Positions 1 through 6,917 are shown, counted from the first letter of the stretch. The stretch is DNA of 13,878 nt from Campylobacteraceae bacterium (GCA_027023145.1 JALVWV010000093.1:1-13878); one strand, 5' to 3'. The notes: a model not told the origin generated them from the sequence alone. Made by a program: numbers and translations.

Positions 1-1
1 G

Positions 2-919
2 CCTGCCGGAACACTCTGGATGCGCAGCAGCACCGAAAACACCGATCACCTTCTGCCTATCGAACGCTACGGTGCCTACGGAGAGATCACCCCGGAGACC
101 CTGCGCCACGTCGCCCAAAAAACTGAGAAAGACAACCTCACTCTTCGCTTGACCCCTCATCAACAACTCTGGCTGTTTGACCCAAAAAATATCCACAAAA
201 ACGCGACTGAAGTCGCGTCTCCAATCACGAATCACCAATCACTCATTACCAAATCTCCATCAACCATCGACCATCAACCATCAACCAACCTCCCTCTCTA
301 CCCGCTACCCTCTACGCACTACCCACTCGTCGCCCAAAAGGCGACGACTTGCGCCGGCTCCCGCTACTGCGGCCTCTCCCTTTGGGAGATCAAAAGCGAC
401 ATGGAAACCTTCCCCGTTCAAACATTAACAAAGTACGGTATCACTATTGGCTTCAGCGGCTGCCTCAAGGGGTGCGGTCGCCACTACCACAGCGACATCG
501 GCCTGATTGGCCTGCGTACCAACCTCTACGGCGAGACCGAGCGGGCAGTACGAATCTTCCTCGGTGCCGTCCAGGCTCCCGATCCGGCTCCGGCACGGAT
601 GATCTACTATTCAGTACCCGAGAGAAGTTTGGATGGATTGTTTCAGGTGATAACAGAGGATTTTGAACGAAGCGGGCTTGAAACTTTTGAGGCATTCAGC
701 CGTAATGTGCTCAACCGTTATTCGGTAGAAATGATTCAGGCGTGGTATCTGGTACGGCAACTCTTTGAGACAGGGGATGAGATGCATCGGATGTTTTTGT
801 CAGGAGACGATGAAAAGAAACTCTGGGCGGTTCTGGAAGCCATACCCGGCTTCCCCGCACACGGAGAGCGTTACGAAGCAATCCGGGAAATGACCCACCG
901 GTTGTGGGATCAAATGTAA
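2..919 (+). CDS. Nitrite/sulfite reductase-like siroheme [4Fe-4S] protein, 5' end outside window
   Basis: The frame is open from base 2, and the first ATG (base 20) has no Shine-Dalgarno, so the gene very likely begins upstream. Counting from that ATG, residues 13-55 resemble the ferredoxin-like half domain of nitrite/sulfite reductases (GEITPETL, LRLTPHQQLWLF). The siroheme/Fe4S ligand pattern follows: C111-x5-C117 and C148-x3-C152, in CAGSRYC and GCLKGCGRH. Family members usually run about 500-600 residues with two such halves, so this would be the C-terminal part. Residues about 62-109 are odd: they are encoded by a REP hairpin, 15 heptamer repeats and a second hairpin, all in frame and just before the first cysteine pair. 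The family predicts six-electron reduction of nitrite or sulfite; which substrate is not decidable here. The gene is convergent with the denitrification cluster. Confidence 0.75.
   Translation, partial: PAGTLWMRSSTENTDHLLPIERYGAYGEITPETLRHVAQKTEKDNLTLRLTPHQQLWLFDPKNIHKNATEVASPITNHQSLITKSPSTIDHQPSTNLPLYPLPSTHYPLVAQKATTCAGSRYCGLSLWEIKSDMETFPVQTLTKYGITIGFSGCLKGCGRHYHSDIGLIGLRTNLYGETERAVRIFLGAVQAPDPAPARMIYYSVPERSLDGLFQVITEDFERSGLETFEAFSRNVLNRYSVEMIQAWYLVRQLFETGDEMHRMFLSGDDEKKLWAVLEAIPGFPAHGERYEAIREMTHRLWDQM
201..222 (+). repeat. REP-type hairpin inside the siroheme reductase gene
   Basis: A perfect 7-bp stem, CGCGACT (202-208) and AGTCGCG (211-217), encloses a GA loop and is followed by TCTCC. 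It matches the window's REP consensus (ACGGGRCTRAAGYCCC then TACTCC) with a covarying stem: CGC/GCG replaces GGG/CCC. Here it is translated. Confidence 0.75.
223..327 (+). repeat. Degenerate heptamer tandem array, 15 units, within a coding region
   Basis: The segment divides exactly into 15 seven-base units: AATCACG, AATCACC, AATCACT, CATTACC, AAATCTC, CATCAAC, CATCGAC, CATCAAC, CATCAAC, CAACCTC, CCTCTCT, ACCCGCT, ACCCTCT, ACGCACT, ACCCACT. The last units recur in intergenic arrays elsewhere (ACCCACT near 8530 and, on the other strand, near 10826; ACGCACT near 10883). The 105 bases are divisible by three, so the frame survives. Confidence 0.85.
328..346 (+). repeat. Perfect 7-bp hairpin closing the intragenic repeat block
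   Basis: CGTCGCC (328-334) and GGCGACG (340-346) enclose the loop CAAAA. It directly abuts the heptamer array, as hairpins and heptamer arrays also adjoin each other at 10794-10911 and 11653-11707. Confidence 0.7.
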
Positions 920-938
920 CCTTTTTCCTCCCTGCAAG

Positions 939-974
939 GGTGTACAACAGCACACCAAAATCGCTCAGCGATTT
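939..974. repeat. Two adjacent short palindromes
   Basis: GGTGTAC (939-945) pairs with GCACACC (950-956), with one mismatch. AAATCGC (958-964) pairs perfectly with GCGATTT (968-974). The first shares its sequence and its CAAAA right flank with the hairpin at 10794-10811. They lie just after the reductase stop and could act as a weak terminator, but no T run follows. Confidence 0.6.
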
Positions 975-978
975 ATCT

Positions 979-1054
979 GGAAGTGGAGGCTTCAGCCCCA
1001 CCTTGAGATACCCATGTCATTTGAGCTTTGGGTGGGACTGAAGTCTCCACTTCC
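979..1054. repeat. REPIN-like pair of inverted REP copies
   Basis: The left half runs from GGAAGTGG (979-986) through a GGCT-TC-AGCC hairpin. The right half carries a GACT-GA-AGTC hairpin and ends in CCACTTCC (1047-1054). The two halves are near-perfect reverse complements of each other, differing mainly by one compensatory pair in the inner stem (G-C versus A-T). About 27 bases separate them. Confidence 0.65.
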
Positions 1055-1074
1055 GAGGAAAGAACCATTGAAAG

Positions 1075-1090
1075 GTGCGCAACTGCGCAC
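1075..1090. repeat. Short palindrome GTGCGC-aact-GCGCAC
   Basis: The 6-bp stem is perfect (1075-1080 with 1085-1090). It is a relative of the GGTGYRCAAC hairpins at 939 and 10794. Another short dyad, GGTG-aagt-CACC, follows at 1103-1114. Confidence 0.5.
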
Positions 1091-1122
1091 GCGACAGGGA
1101 AAGGTGAAGTCACCACCTTTTT

Positions 1123-1145
1123 ACGGGGCTAAAGCCCCTACTCCT
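1123..1145 (+). repeat. REP hairpin copy
   Basis: GGGGCT (1125-1130), AA, AGCCCC (1133-1138), flanked by AC on the left and TACTCCT on the right. This is the GC-rich variant of the family. It lies just past the end of the thioredoxin-like gene and could also serve as that operon's 3' hairpin. Confidence 0.7.
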
Positions 1146-1154
1146 CAGAATGTC

Positions 1155-1568
1155 TTATTGCACTCGTTTTTCCAACAAGAAAGACTGAACACACGACATC
1201 ATCTCTGCTCCGACACACCGCCCCCACGCTATCTCCCGAACAGGATCGACGAAAAAAAGTGCCGGGAATTCTGTCGTATAGTACATTTCGATCGGATATT
1301 GCGTCCGGGTATCGACCGTGACAATGAGCGGGATAAATTTTTGGTGGATGGTCGAGACGATGACGGGATCAGCCTGCAAGTTTCGTATCAATCTGGCGGC
1401 ATCGTTGCTGCGGGGTTTGACGAGGATTACCATGAGCGCTTTGTGCTGTTTCAGAGCCGTCTGATGGGCATGATCGTAATCCCCCATCCAATGGATCGGG
1501 GTTGCATACCCCAGTGAAAACAGGAAGAGGCTTACGAGCAGTATTTTCCAAAAAAACCTCATCTTCAT
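1155..1568 (-). CDS. Exported thioredoxin-fold protein lacking a CxxC
   Basis: 137 residues. An N-terminal signal peptide (about residues 1-22) is followed by a small thioredoxin-like domain: a hydrophobic strand LMVILVKP (45-52), an acidic helix, and EFPALFFVD (100-108) with the usual cis-proline site. Where thioredoxins carry WCxxC this protein has PRSND, so no disulfide redox activity at that site is expected. Two cysteines, C118 and C126, sit near the C-terminus. The ATG at 1568 overlaps the stop of the pentaheme cytochrome gene as ATGA; TTG at 1580 and ATG at 1562 are alternative starts. Translational coupling suggests a role with the cytochrome, for example in its maturation or as a periplasmic partner, but that is inference. 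Confidence 0.7.
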   Translation of the reverse strand: MKMRFFWKILLVSLFLFSLGYATPIHWMGDYDHAHQTALKQHKALMVILVKPRSNDAARLIRNLQADPVIVSTIHQKFIPLIVTVDTRTQYPIEMYYTTEFPALFFVDPVREIAWGRCVGAEMMSCVQSFLLEKRVQ

Positions 1569-2683
1569 GGAGCTACCCAAAGCACCTTTGTGATCACCTC
1601 CGGATGTGTCAACGGACTTCCGGTCAAATCAACGGCTTTGGCACAGTCGGTTTTGGCCAGCTGGACATAGTAGGTGACGACGATCTTATCCCCTTTTTTT
1701 AGCGCAGGGATTGTGTACCGAAGTGTCCGACGCTCCCGTGCACCGAGATTATGGACGAATCCTTCCGTGGAGTGGTAGGGGATCACGATCGGCTTGCCGT
1801 CCTTTTTGAAGTGGTAGCCGAAGTAGCCCTGCTTGTCCTCTCTCGGGTCTTTCTGGTAGTTTTCCCACAGCACTTTCTTTCCCCGGGAGAGGGAGATATG
1901 GAGAAATTTCGCCCGAGCCGACTGGATGATAAGGGGGTGATCCATTTTGTTGTGCAGCAACACCTTCAAGTGTTTACCTTCTGCCGTCACGTTGATGTCA
2001 AGTCCTTTTTTGCGAAATGCTGCGTCATGGATACCCAAAAATCGATGGCTGGCATGATGCCCGCGCGAACGCCGATTCATCTTCTCCGACCCCCCGGCAA
2101 CCTCGGGCATATGGCATCGGATGCAGCTCTCACTCGTCTGCCCCTCCTTCATCGCATGGAAGATGGTAACATTGTTTTCGTTCAGCTTGTGCGAATGGCA
2201 TCCGGTACAGACTTTTTTCGCATAGATTGGATTGGTCACCGAGGAGTGCTGGTCGTTGTGATCGGGGCGTTCGAGGCGGCCGTAGAGGGTAGGTTTGTAG
2301 TTGCCAGCCTGACGCCCCATGACGTTGATGTTAAATCGATGGGCTTTTTTGACGTAGGCGATGGTGTGGCAGAAGTAGCAACTGACCGCATCAGTATGGG
2401 TTTTGTTGTTCAGATCGGGGCGGGCTTGGCCAGTGACGATCGCCTCGAGATTATCGGCCATCGGCATGTGGCAGGGGGCACAGTCATATTTTTTTGTGCT
2501 GATTTTGTCGGCGATCTTACGGTGCAGGGGATCTTTGAAATAGCCCCAGGAATGGGCAGAGTGTTGAAACTCATCGACGATCTTCTCATGGCACTCGGCA
2601 CACGAGTGGTTGTCCATGTATTTGGCGTGCACAGATGAAAGAATCAGAAAAAAACAGGCAAAAATAAAGGAAGGGGATTTCAT
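1565..2683 (-). CDS. Periplasmic pentaheme cytochrome c
   Basis: 372 residues. It has a signal peptide (about 1-20, ending SVHA) and five CxxCH heme sites: C28AECH, C68APCH, C102YFCH, C159TGCH and C187IRCH. A histidine-rich stretch, HHASHRFLGIH, follows the last heme and could supply distal ligands. The C-terminal part (about 220-372) has no hemes and looks like a beta-rich domain. The heme-domain layout recalls multiheme cytochromes of the c554/NapC-NrfH-linked type, but I cannot assign a subfamily. It lies downstream of nirS and overlaps the thioredoxin-fold gene, so electron transfer to the cd1 protein, or action on NO or hydroxylamine, is plausible but unproven. The Shine-Dalgarno is weak (AAGGCG). 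Confidence 0.8.
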   Translation of the reverse strand: MKSPSFIFACFFLILSSVHAKYMDNHSCAECHEKIVDEFQHSAHSWGYFKDPLHRKIADKISTKKYDCAPCHMPMADNLEAIVTGQARPDLNNKTHTDAVSCYFCHTIAYVKKAHRFNINVMGRQAGNYKPTLYGRLERPDHNDQHSSVTNPIYAKKVCTGCHSHKLNENNVTIFHAMKEGQTSESCIRCHMPEVAGGSEKMNRRSRGHHASHRFLGIHDAAFRKKGLDINVTAEGKHLKVLLHNKMDHPLIIQSARAKFLHISLSRGKKVLWENYQKDPREDKQGYFGYHFKKDGKPIVIPYHSTEGFVHNLGARERRTLRYTIPALKKGDKIVVTYYVQLAKTDCAKAVDLTGSPLTHPEVITKVLWVAP

Positions 2684-2712
2684 GGTAGAGACGCCTTGAT
2701 AATCTATTGAAA

Positions 2713-2763
2713 CGATTGTTGCAATCGGCTCAACAGATCACCCTCTCTCCAGAGAGGAGAGAG
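2713..2763 (-). other. Two hairpins in the nirS-pentaheme spacer
   Basis: CTCTCTCC (2743-2750) and GGAGAGAG (2756-2763) form an 8-bp stem. CGATTG (2713-2718) and CAATCG (2722-2727) form a second, followed on the minus strand by TTTCAAT. Neither has a good T tract, so partial termination or mRNA processing after nirS is more likely than full termination. Confidence 0.4.
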
Positions 2764-2776
2764 ATGTGACTGGAAC

Positions 2777-4504
2777 TTACGCGCCGGGTACGTGCTGGCG
2801 GTGCTCGACAGAGTAGGTGAAAGTCGGTGTGGTCAAGTTGTAGATGTACTTGACAAATTTACCAGTCTCAGACTCGTAGATACCGATACGACCGGTGGTC
2901 CACTCAGAGATCATCGTCCATTTGCCATGGTTAGCGGGCTCAGCGTGCAGCAAGCGAGGCTGAACAGGATTTTTGACTTTAGGTCCTTTTTTGCCTTCTG
3001 GGACAGGAGGGAGGAGTGTCTCTTTGCTGATCTTGGACGCAACTTCGTTGACAGGAACCTTCTCATACTGAGTAGCATCCCATGTCTGAAGGATCTTGCC
3101 AGTTTTGGCATCGATCAAGTGACCCTCTTTTTTGCCAACTTCGATGATGCGATCCGTCTCAAGTGTCTCCTTATTGATGAGATAGACTTTGTTGTAGTTC
3201 TCAGGTCCGCCCAAAACACAGTCAGACCAGATCCAGGGAGTATCTTCACCCGTACCGACGAAGAGTCCACCACCGGCTGTTTTGATCTTCTTGACCACTT
3301 TCCAGCTCGGAGATTCCCAGATGACGACTTGACCAAAGTTCATACTTTGCGTTGCGTTGAGCTGCTTGCCCATTTTCTTGTTGAACCAGCTGGATCCCTG
3401 ACCAGGGTGTGGCTTGGATTTTTTACCGGTGTATACTTTGGCAGCGAGCTTCATGGTCTTCTGATCCACGATACCCATCAGGTCGGATCCCTGAGAAGCA
3501 ACCTGAACATAACGACCATAGTCTTCACCTTTGTTCTCATTCAAGAACGCATCATGGAGGACTTTACCGATGTTGGGAATATCACCGACGATGGGGAAGT
3601 CCGGCTTGCTGTAGTCAACGACATAAACGTGACCGGCATCCTTGAGTGCGAATGAGAAGTAGGGGCCATACGGAGTGTCTGCAATGTAAGCGACACGGCT
3701 GGGCTCGATCTGACCTTCGGTGTTGATAACACGGCTGGTGTCATACACTTTGAGAGGCTCGAGTGTATGGGCATCACACAGGACGGCACCGCCTGGGTTG
3801 TAGTTACCGGCCATGACGTATTTACCATCAGGAGAGACGGCGAGACCCCGTGACTCCTGGCCGACTTGTACCGATGCGAGAGCCGGTTGACCGGGAGCGG
3901 CGATGTCAAACATGGTCAATTTACCCGAACGGGAGATGGAGTACGCATAGCGGGGCTCTTTTTTGTTGGTCACGGTGACGTGAACCGCGAAGCCCGCTTT
4001 GTGGCGAGAGAGAACCTTGCCTGTGGTGGAGTCGATGAAGTCAACCAGAGAAGCATCCCGCTCAGTAGCAAACGTGATGTCACGAACATCTTTGACATCG
4101 ACTGCTTTGGGATATTTCTTGGCCAACGCTTCGCGATCCGCCAATTTCGTCCAGGAATCATGTACCTCTTTAAAGTCAAGCTTGAGCTCTACGGTGTTTT
4201 TCCAGTCCATCAACCAGGCAACCATACCAGCTGCATCGTCTTTGGAAAATTTCTCTTTCCATGCAGGCATCGCTGTGTTTTCACGACCATTGAGGATGGT
4301 CTCAGCGAGCATCTCGTGGTTTTTCTTCTTGAGCGCTTTGGGGCGCAGGTCGGATCCGACACCACCTTGGTGGATAGGCCCGTGACAACCCTGGCACTCT
4401 TTTTCAAAGACTTTGGCGAAATCCATGCTGGATGTTCCCGCCATTGCCATCGTGGCTGCGAAGCTGCTTACGGCTACGAAGCCCATCAGTTTACCAAATT
4501 TCAT
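2777..4504 (-). CDS. nirS: Cytochrome cd1 (NirS family), divergent active site
   Basis: 575 residues, the usual size for NirS. A signal peptide (1-22, ending AMA) precedes a cytochrome c domain with C37QGCH41 and a probable axial Met79. A d1-heme beta-propeller fills residues about 140-575. Landmarks by memory of Pseudomonas NirS: GFAVH175 matches the GYAVH proximal d1 ligand, PHPGQG (365-370) matches PHPGRG, and GGGLF (411-415) matches GGGSLF. The two distal-pocket histidines (His327 and His369 in P. aeruginosa) appear replaced, TSH by ATQ (Gln386) and KTH by GTG (Gly419). Location next to norCB argues for NO-forming nitrite reductase. The missing histidines also leave open a NirN-like or other d1 role. 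The ATG at 4504 has the Shine-Dalgarno AAAAGGAG; an in-frame ATG at 4531 lacks one. No d1-biosynthesis genes are in view. Confidence 0.8.
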   Translation of the reverse strand: MKFGKLMGFVAVSSFAATMAMAGTSSMDFAKVFEKECQGCHGPIHQGGVGSDLRPKALKKKNHEMLAETILNGRENTAMPAWKEKFSKDDAAGMVAWLMDWKNTVELKLDFKEVHDSWTKLADREALAKKYPKAVDVKDVRDITFATERDASLVDFIDSTTGKVLSRHKAGFAVHVTVTNKKEPRYAYSISRSGKLTMFDIAAPGQPALASVQVGQESRGLAVSPDGKYVMAGNYNPGGAVLCDAHTLEPLKVYDTSRVINTEGQIEPSRVAYIADTPYGPYFSFALKDAGHVYVVDYSKPDFPIVGDIPNIGKVLHDAFLNENKGEDYGRYVQVASQGSDLMGIVDQKTMKLAAKVYTGKKSKPHPGQGSSWFNKKMGKQLNATQSMNFGQVVIWESPSWKVVKKIKTAGGGLFVGTGEDTPWIWSDCVLGGPENYNKVYLINKETLETDRIIEVGKKEGHLIDAKTGKILQTWDATQYEKVPVNEVASKISKETLLPPVPEGKKGPKVKNPVQPRLLHAEPANHGKWTMISEWTTGRIGIYESETGKFVKYIYNLTTPTFTYSVEHRQHVPGA

Positions 4505-4529
4505 TTTTTCTCCTTTTGTTAAAATGAAC

Positions 4530-4558
4530 ACTTAATTGTAACAGCTAAGCTTTGTCAA
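4530..4558 (-). promoter_or_regulatory. Possible nirS promoter
   Basis: On the minus strand TTGACA (4558-4553) is followed after 17 bases by TTAAGT (4535-4530). A better -10-like TACAAT (4540-4535) lies only 12 bases away. TTGACA sits between two AAGCTT sequences (AAGCTT-N7-AAGCTT), a possible operator. No FNR-type dyad is visible, unlike the nor promoter. Confidence 0.3.
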
Positions 4559-4585
4559 TAAGCTTTGCCGTTAACAAAACGCAAT

Positions 4586-4612
4586 CCAACCGATACAAAC
4601 TGTATCAGTTGG
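4586..4612 (-). terminator. Hairpin between the 49-aa gene and nirS
   Basis: A 12-bp stem with a three-base GTT loop. Read on the minus strand the arms are CCAACTGATACA and TGTATCGGTTGG, perfect if one G-U pair is allowed, followed by ATTGCGTTTTGTT. It starts six bases past the stop of the small gene, consistent with a (partial) terminator of the nor transcript. Confidence 0.6.
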
Positions 4613-4618
4613 AAACAT

Positions 4619-4768
4619 TTATTTACCCAGTTTCTTCTTTTCGCTGAAGTAGATCCAGAACATCGGCAACACGATGATCGTGTGCAGGAAGATCGTCAAG
4701 GTGAGTGGCCCCTGGTTCAGCGTACCAAAAAAGCTGGGAACCACGTCAGTAAATTTGTCGAAAAACAT
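4619..4768 (-). CDS. 49-aa single-span membrane peptide between norB and nirS
   Basis: The reading frame encodes 49 residues beginning MFFDKFTDVVPSFFGTLNQG. Residues about 22-41 form one hydrophobic span (LTLTIFLHTIIVLPMFWIYF), and the C-terminus SEKKKLGK is basic, suggesting a cytoplasmic C-terminus. The start is supported by a strong Shine-Dalgarno, AAGGAG seven bases upstream, and the gene lies 48 bases behind norB with a hairpin right after its stop. I do not recognise the family. Position suggests a small accessory subunit or assembly factor of the NO reductase, comparable to small single-span subunits of other heme-copper oxidases, but that is inference. It is too short for most gene callers. 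Confidence 0.75.
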   Translation of the reverse strand: MFFDKFTDVVPSFFGTLNQGPLTLTIFLHTIIVLPMFWIYFSEKKKLGK

Positions 4769-4816
4769 GTATATCTCCTTTACAGATGATGCGACCGGAC
4801 ATGTGTCCGAGATCGC

Positions 4817-6244
4817 TTAGGCCTCAGCCGCTTTGGCTTTTTTTCCGATGGTGAGCAGATCAAGCAGCAGGTAAACGAATCCAACGAACGTTACCAGCCC
4901 CATGATCAAACGCCAAAGCTGTGCCTGGACATACCATGGGAGGTTTTGCGCCGTAAAGAAGGCTTGCCATCCGCCACCAAGTTCAGCCCGCTCGACCAAG
5001 ACTTGCTCATAACCGGCAATGGTCAAGGCTACGGTCATCCCCAGGACTCCGAAGGTGATCAGCACGATCGCCATCTTAGAGTTAAACGTCGCTTTCATTC
5101 GCTTGACACCATACGCCCCCTGGACACCCATGTACATCATCCCGATCAGGATGGTCGCATAGGCTCCAAAGAACGCAAGGTGACCGTGAGCCGAAGTAAA
5201 CTGCGTACCGTGGGTATAAATGTTGACCTGAGGCAAGGTATGGAAGAAGCCCCAGATACCCGCACCGAGGAAGTTACCAAATGCGTTGGTAACGATCCAT
5301 GCCATACCCGGACCGTTTCCGATGACAGACTTCTCACCATTCTCACCCTGCTCTTTGGCCCAGTCATAGAGGACATGGACAAACATCGCGACCAGTGGTA
5401 CCGGCTCGAGTGCAGAGAAGAGAGCTCCGATCTCCCACCAGTACTCAGGCGTACCGATCCAGAAGTAGTGGTGACCCAGACCGAGGATACCGGAACCAAA
5501 CAGCATCAGCACTTCGATCCAGAGCCACATTTCGACAATCTCACGCTTGGCACCAATGAATTTAACCAGTGCATACGCAGCGAGGGTACCGACGAAGACT
5601 TCCCAGGTCGCTTCAACCCACAGGTGGATAACCCACCACCACCAGTACTGATCCATGGAGATGTTGTCGGTAAAAAACATTCCGGCAAGATAGAGACCCG
5701 CCAGTGCCAGCAAGTTGGCAACCATGACGGTCATGATGCCGGTCTTGCGACCTTTGAGATATGTAAAGAATACATTGGCATAGAAAATCAATACAACGAC
5801 GACAATACCGATGTCTGCCCAACGGGGGGCTTCGATGTATTCACGTCCTTCGTTGATCAGCCAGATGGTGCTCTCTTTTGCTGGCCCGATCTGGACAAAG
5901 ATATAGACCAGAACTACCACGGCAATAGCCAAGGTCAAGACCCAAAAAGCCAACTTGCCCAGACCTGCCATAGCAGTCTCTTCACCGGTTTCATCGGTCA
6001 GCATATAATATACCGATCCAATCATGGCGTAGAGCATCCAGACAACGAGCGCGTTGATGTGTACCATCCGGGCGACGGAGAAGTCAAAAATCCCGTACAA
6101 AAAGCTGGGATAAACAAACTGAGTCGCTGCGATCAATCCCATCAAAAGCTGTGCAGCAAACAGGATAATCGCCACACGGAAATACATCAAGCCGATACGC
6201 TGACCGGCATTGGTCAAGTGATTAGATTTGATATTAATGAGCAT
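4817..6244 (-). CDS. norB: Nitric oxide reductase large subunit NorB
   Basis: 475 residues with about 12 membrane spans, the standard cNOR size. It reduces 2 NO to N2O at a heme b3/FeB centre in the cytoplasmic membrane. Expected ligands are present: H62 (ARMVHINAL) for low-spin heme b; H207 and E211 (HLWVEATWE), H258 and H259 (GLGHHYFW) for FeB; E280 (ALEPVPL); and H353/H355 (SAHGHLAFF) for the heme pair. Spacing closely follows the Pseudomonas protein. The start at 6244 overlaps norC by 11 bases, and its AGGAGG lies in the last norC codons, so the two are translationally coupled. It receives electrons from NorC. Confidence 0.95.
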   Translation of the reverse strand: MLINIKSNHLTNAGQRIGLMYFRVAIILFAAQLLMGLIAATQFVYPSFLYGIFDFSVARMVHINALVVWMLYAMIGSVYYMLTDETGEETAMAGLGKLAFWVLTLAIAVVVLVYIFVQIGPAKESTIWLINEGREYIEAPRWADIGIVVVVLIFYANVFFTYLKGRKTGIMTVMVANLLALAGLYLAGMFFTDNISMDQYWWWWVIHLWVEATWEVFVGTLAAYALVKFIGAKREIVEMWLWIEVLMLFGSGILGLGHHYFWIGTPEYWWEIGALFSALEPVPLVAMFVHVLYDWAKEQGENGEKSVIGNGPGMAWIVTNAFGNFLGAGIWGFFHTLPQVNIYTHGTQFTSAHGHLAFFGAYATILIGMMYMGVQGAYGVKRMKATFNSKMAIVLITFGVLGMTVALTIAGYEQVLVERAELGGGWQAFFTAQNLPWYVQAQLWRLIMGLVTFVGFVYLLLDLLTIGKKAKAAEA

Positions 6245-6899
6245 TGGTGCCTCCTGCTTTGAATTGATCGACGGTTTTGGAGAACCCTCGGGGGAATCCG
6301 TTGGTATCGATACTACTCATGTGCTTAAGGAACGCCACCAGACCTTTGGCCTCTTCGGCTGTAATACCCAGGTTGGGCATCATCCGTGCATGCGTAGGAT
6401 ACTTCTCAGGATGCATCAAGAATTCAGCCATCGCCTCTTCTTTGGTGCTCTTGCCGGTCATCCCCTGCATCGTGGCACCCCACATAGGATCGAGCCATGC
6501 TTTGGTCAGATCTGGAGCGTAATACGCGCCGTTTCCGAGCAGCGTATGGCAGTTCATGCAGTTTTTCGCCTGCGAACCCAGTTTACCAAGGTGCAGCAGT
6601 GCTGCGGCCTCTTTGGGGCTCCACTCTTTGCCGAAGAACGGCTCCTTTTTTCCGATGACGGGTACTTCGTGTCCCCGTTTCTCACTCATTTTGTAATCAA
6701 TATGGTAATTGATCACGGTCGGTGCCGGGACACGCTTGGTGATCCCCTTCTGCAGATCGGCATCGGTGCCCATCGAAATTTGTCCCATGGTGTCAAATGT
6801 CAGCCAGATCAGCAAAATGGTCGCGAAACCGGTCACCCATGCCGCCGAACGGCGCCAGAACGATATGCTGGTCCAAACGGAAAGATTTTCCTTGGCCAT
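6234..6899 (-). CDS. norC: Nitric oxide reductase cytochrome c subunit NorC, long form
   Basis: 221 residues. It has one N-terminal membrane anchor (about 19-37), a heme c site C114MNCH118 and the probable axial Met in ARMMPNLG (171-178), matching the NorC pattern. It passes electrons from soluble cytochromes to NorB. It is longer than the roughly 150 residues of classical NorC: about 70 residues (40-110) lie between the anchor and the heme, and a tail follows the Met region. The start has a very strong AGGAGGAG Shine-Dalgarno and lies 18 bases behind the 116-aa membrane protein gene. Confidence 0.93.
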   Translation of the reverse strand: MAKENLSVWTSISFWRRSAAWVTGFATILLIWLTFDTMGQISMGTDADLQKGITKRVPAPTVINYHIDYKMSEKRGHEVPVIGKKEPFFGKEWSPKEAAALLHLGKLGSQAKNCMNCHTLLGNGAYYAPDLTKAWLDPMWGATMQGMTGKSTKEEAMAEFLMHPEKYPTHARMMPNLGITAEEAKGLVAFLKHMSSIDTNGFPRGFSKTVDQFKAGGTNAH

Positions 6900-6917
6900 G
6901 TCTCCTCCTCGTGTGTT

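Noticed and set aside
201..346. Siroheme reductase as a pseudogene
   Set aside because: The frame stays open through the repeat block to the stop at 919, and all four cluster cysteines are kept.
1014..1517. Plus-strand frame spanning the palindrome cluster
   Set aside because: Its first third is repeat DNA and the rest is antisense to the signal-peptide thioredoxin-fold gene.
1751..2638. Long plus-strand frame opposite the pentaheme cytochrome
   Set aside because: The minus-strand frame has five CxxCH motifs and a signal peptide; the plus frame has no recognisable features. Similar long frames opposite norB, nirS, ilvE and the MFS gene were dismissed for the same reason.
2743..2763. Strong intrinsic terminator after nirS
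   Set aside because: The 8-bp stem is good but no T tract follows on the minus strand; kept only as a hairpin feature.
2777..4504. Calling the d1 protein NirF or NirN outright
   Set aside because: NirF lacks the cytochrome c domain, and NirN cannot be separated from NirS by eye; location beside norCB favours a NirS label with the active-site caveat.
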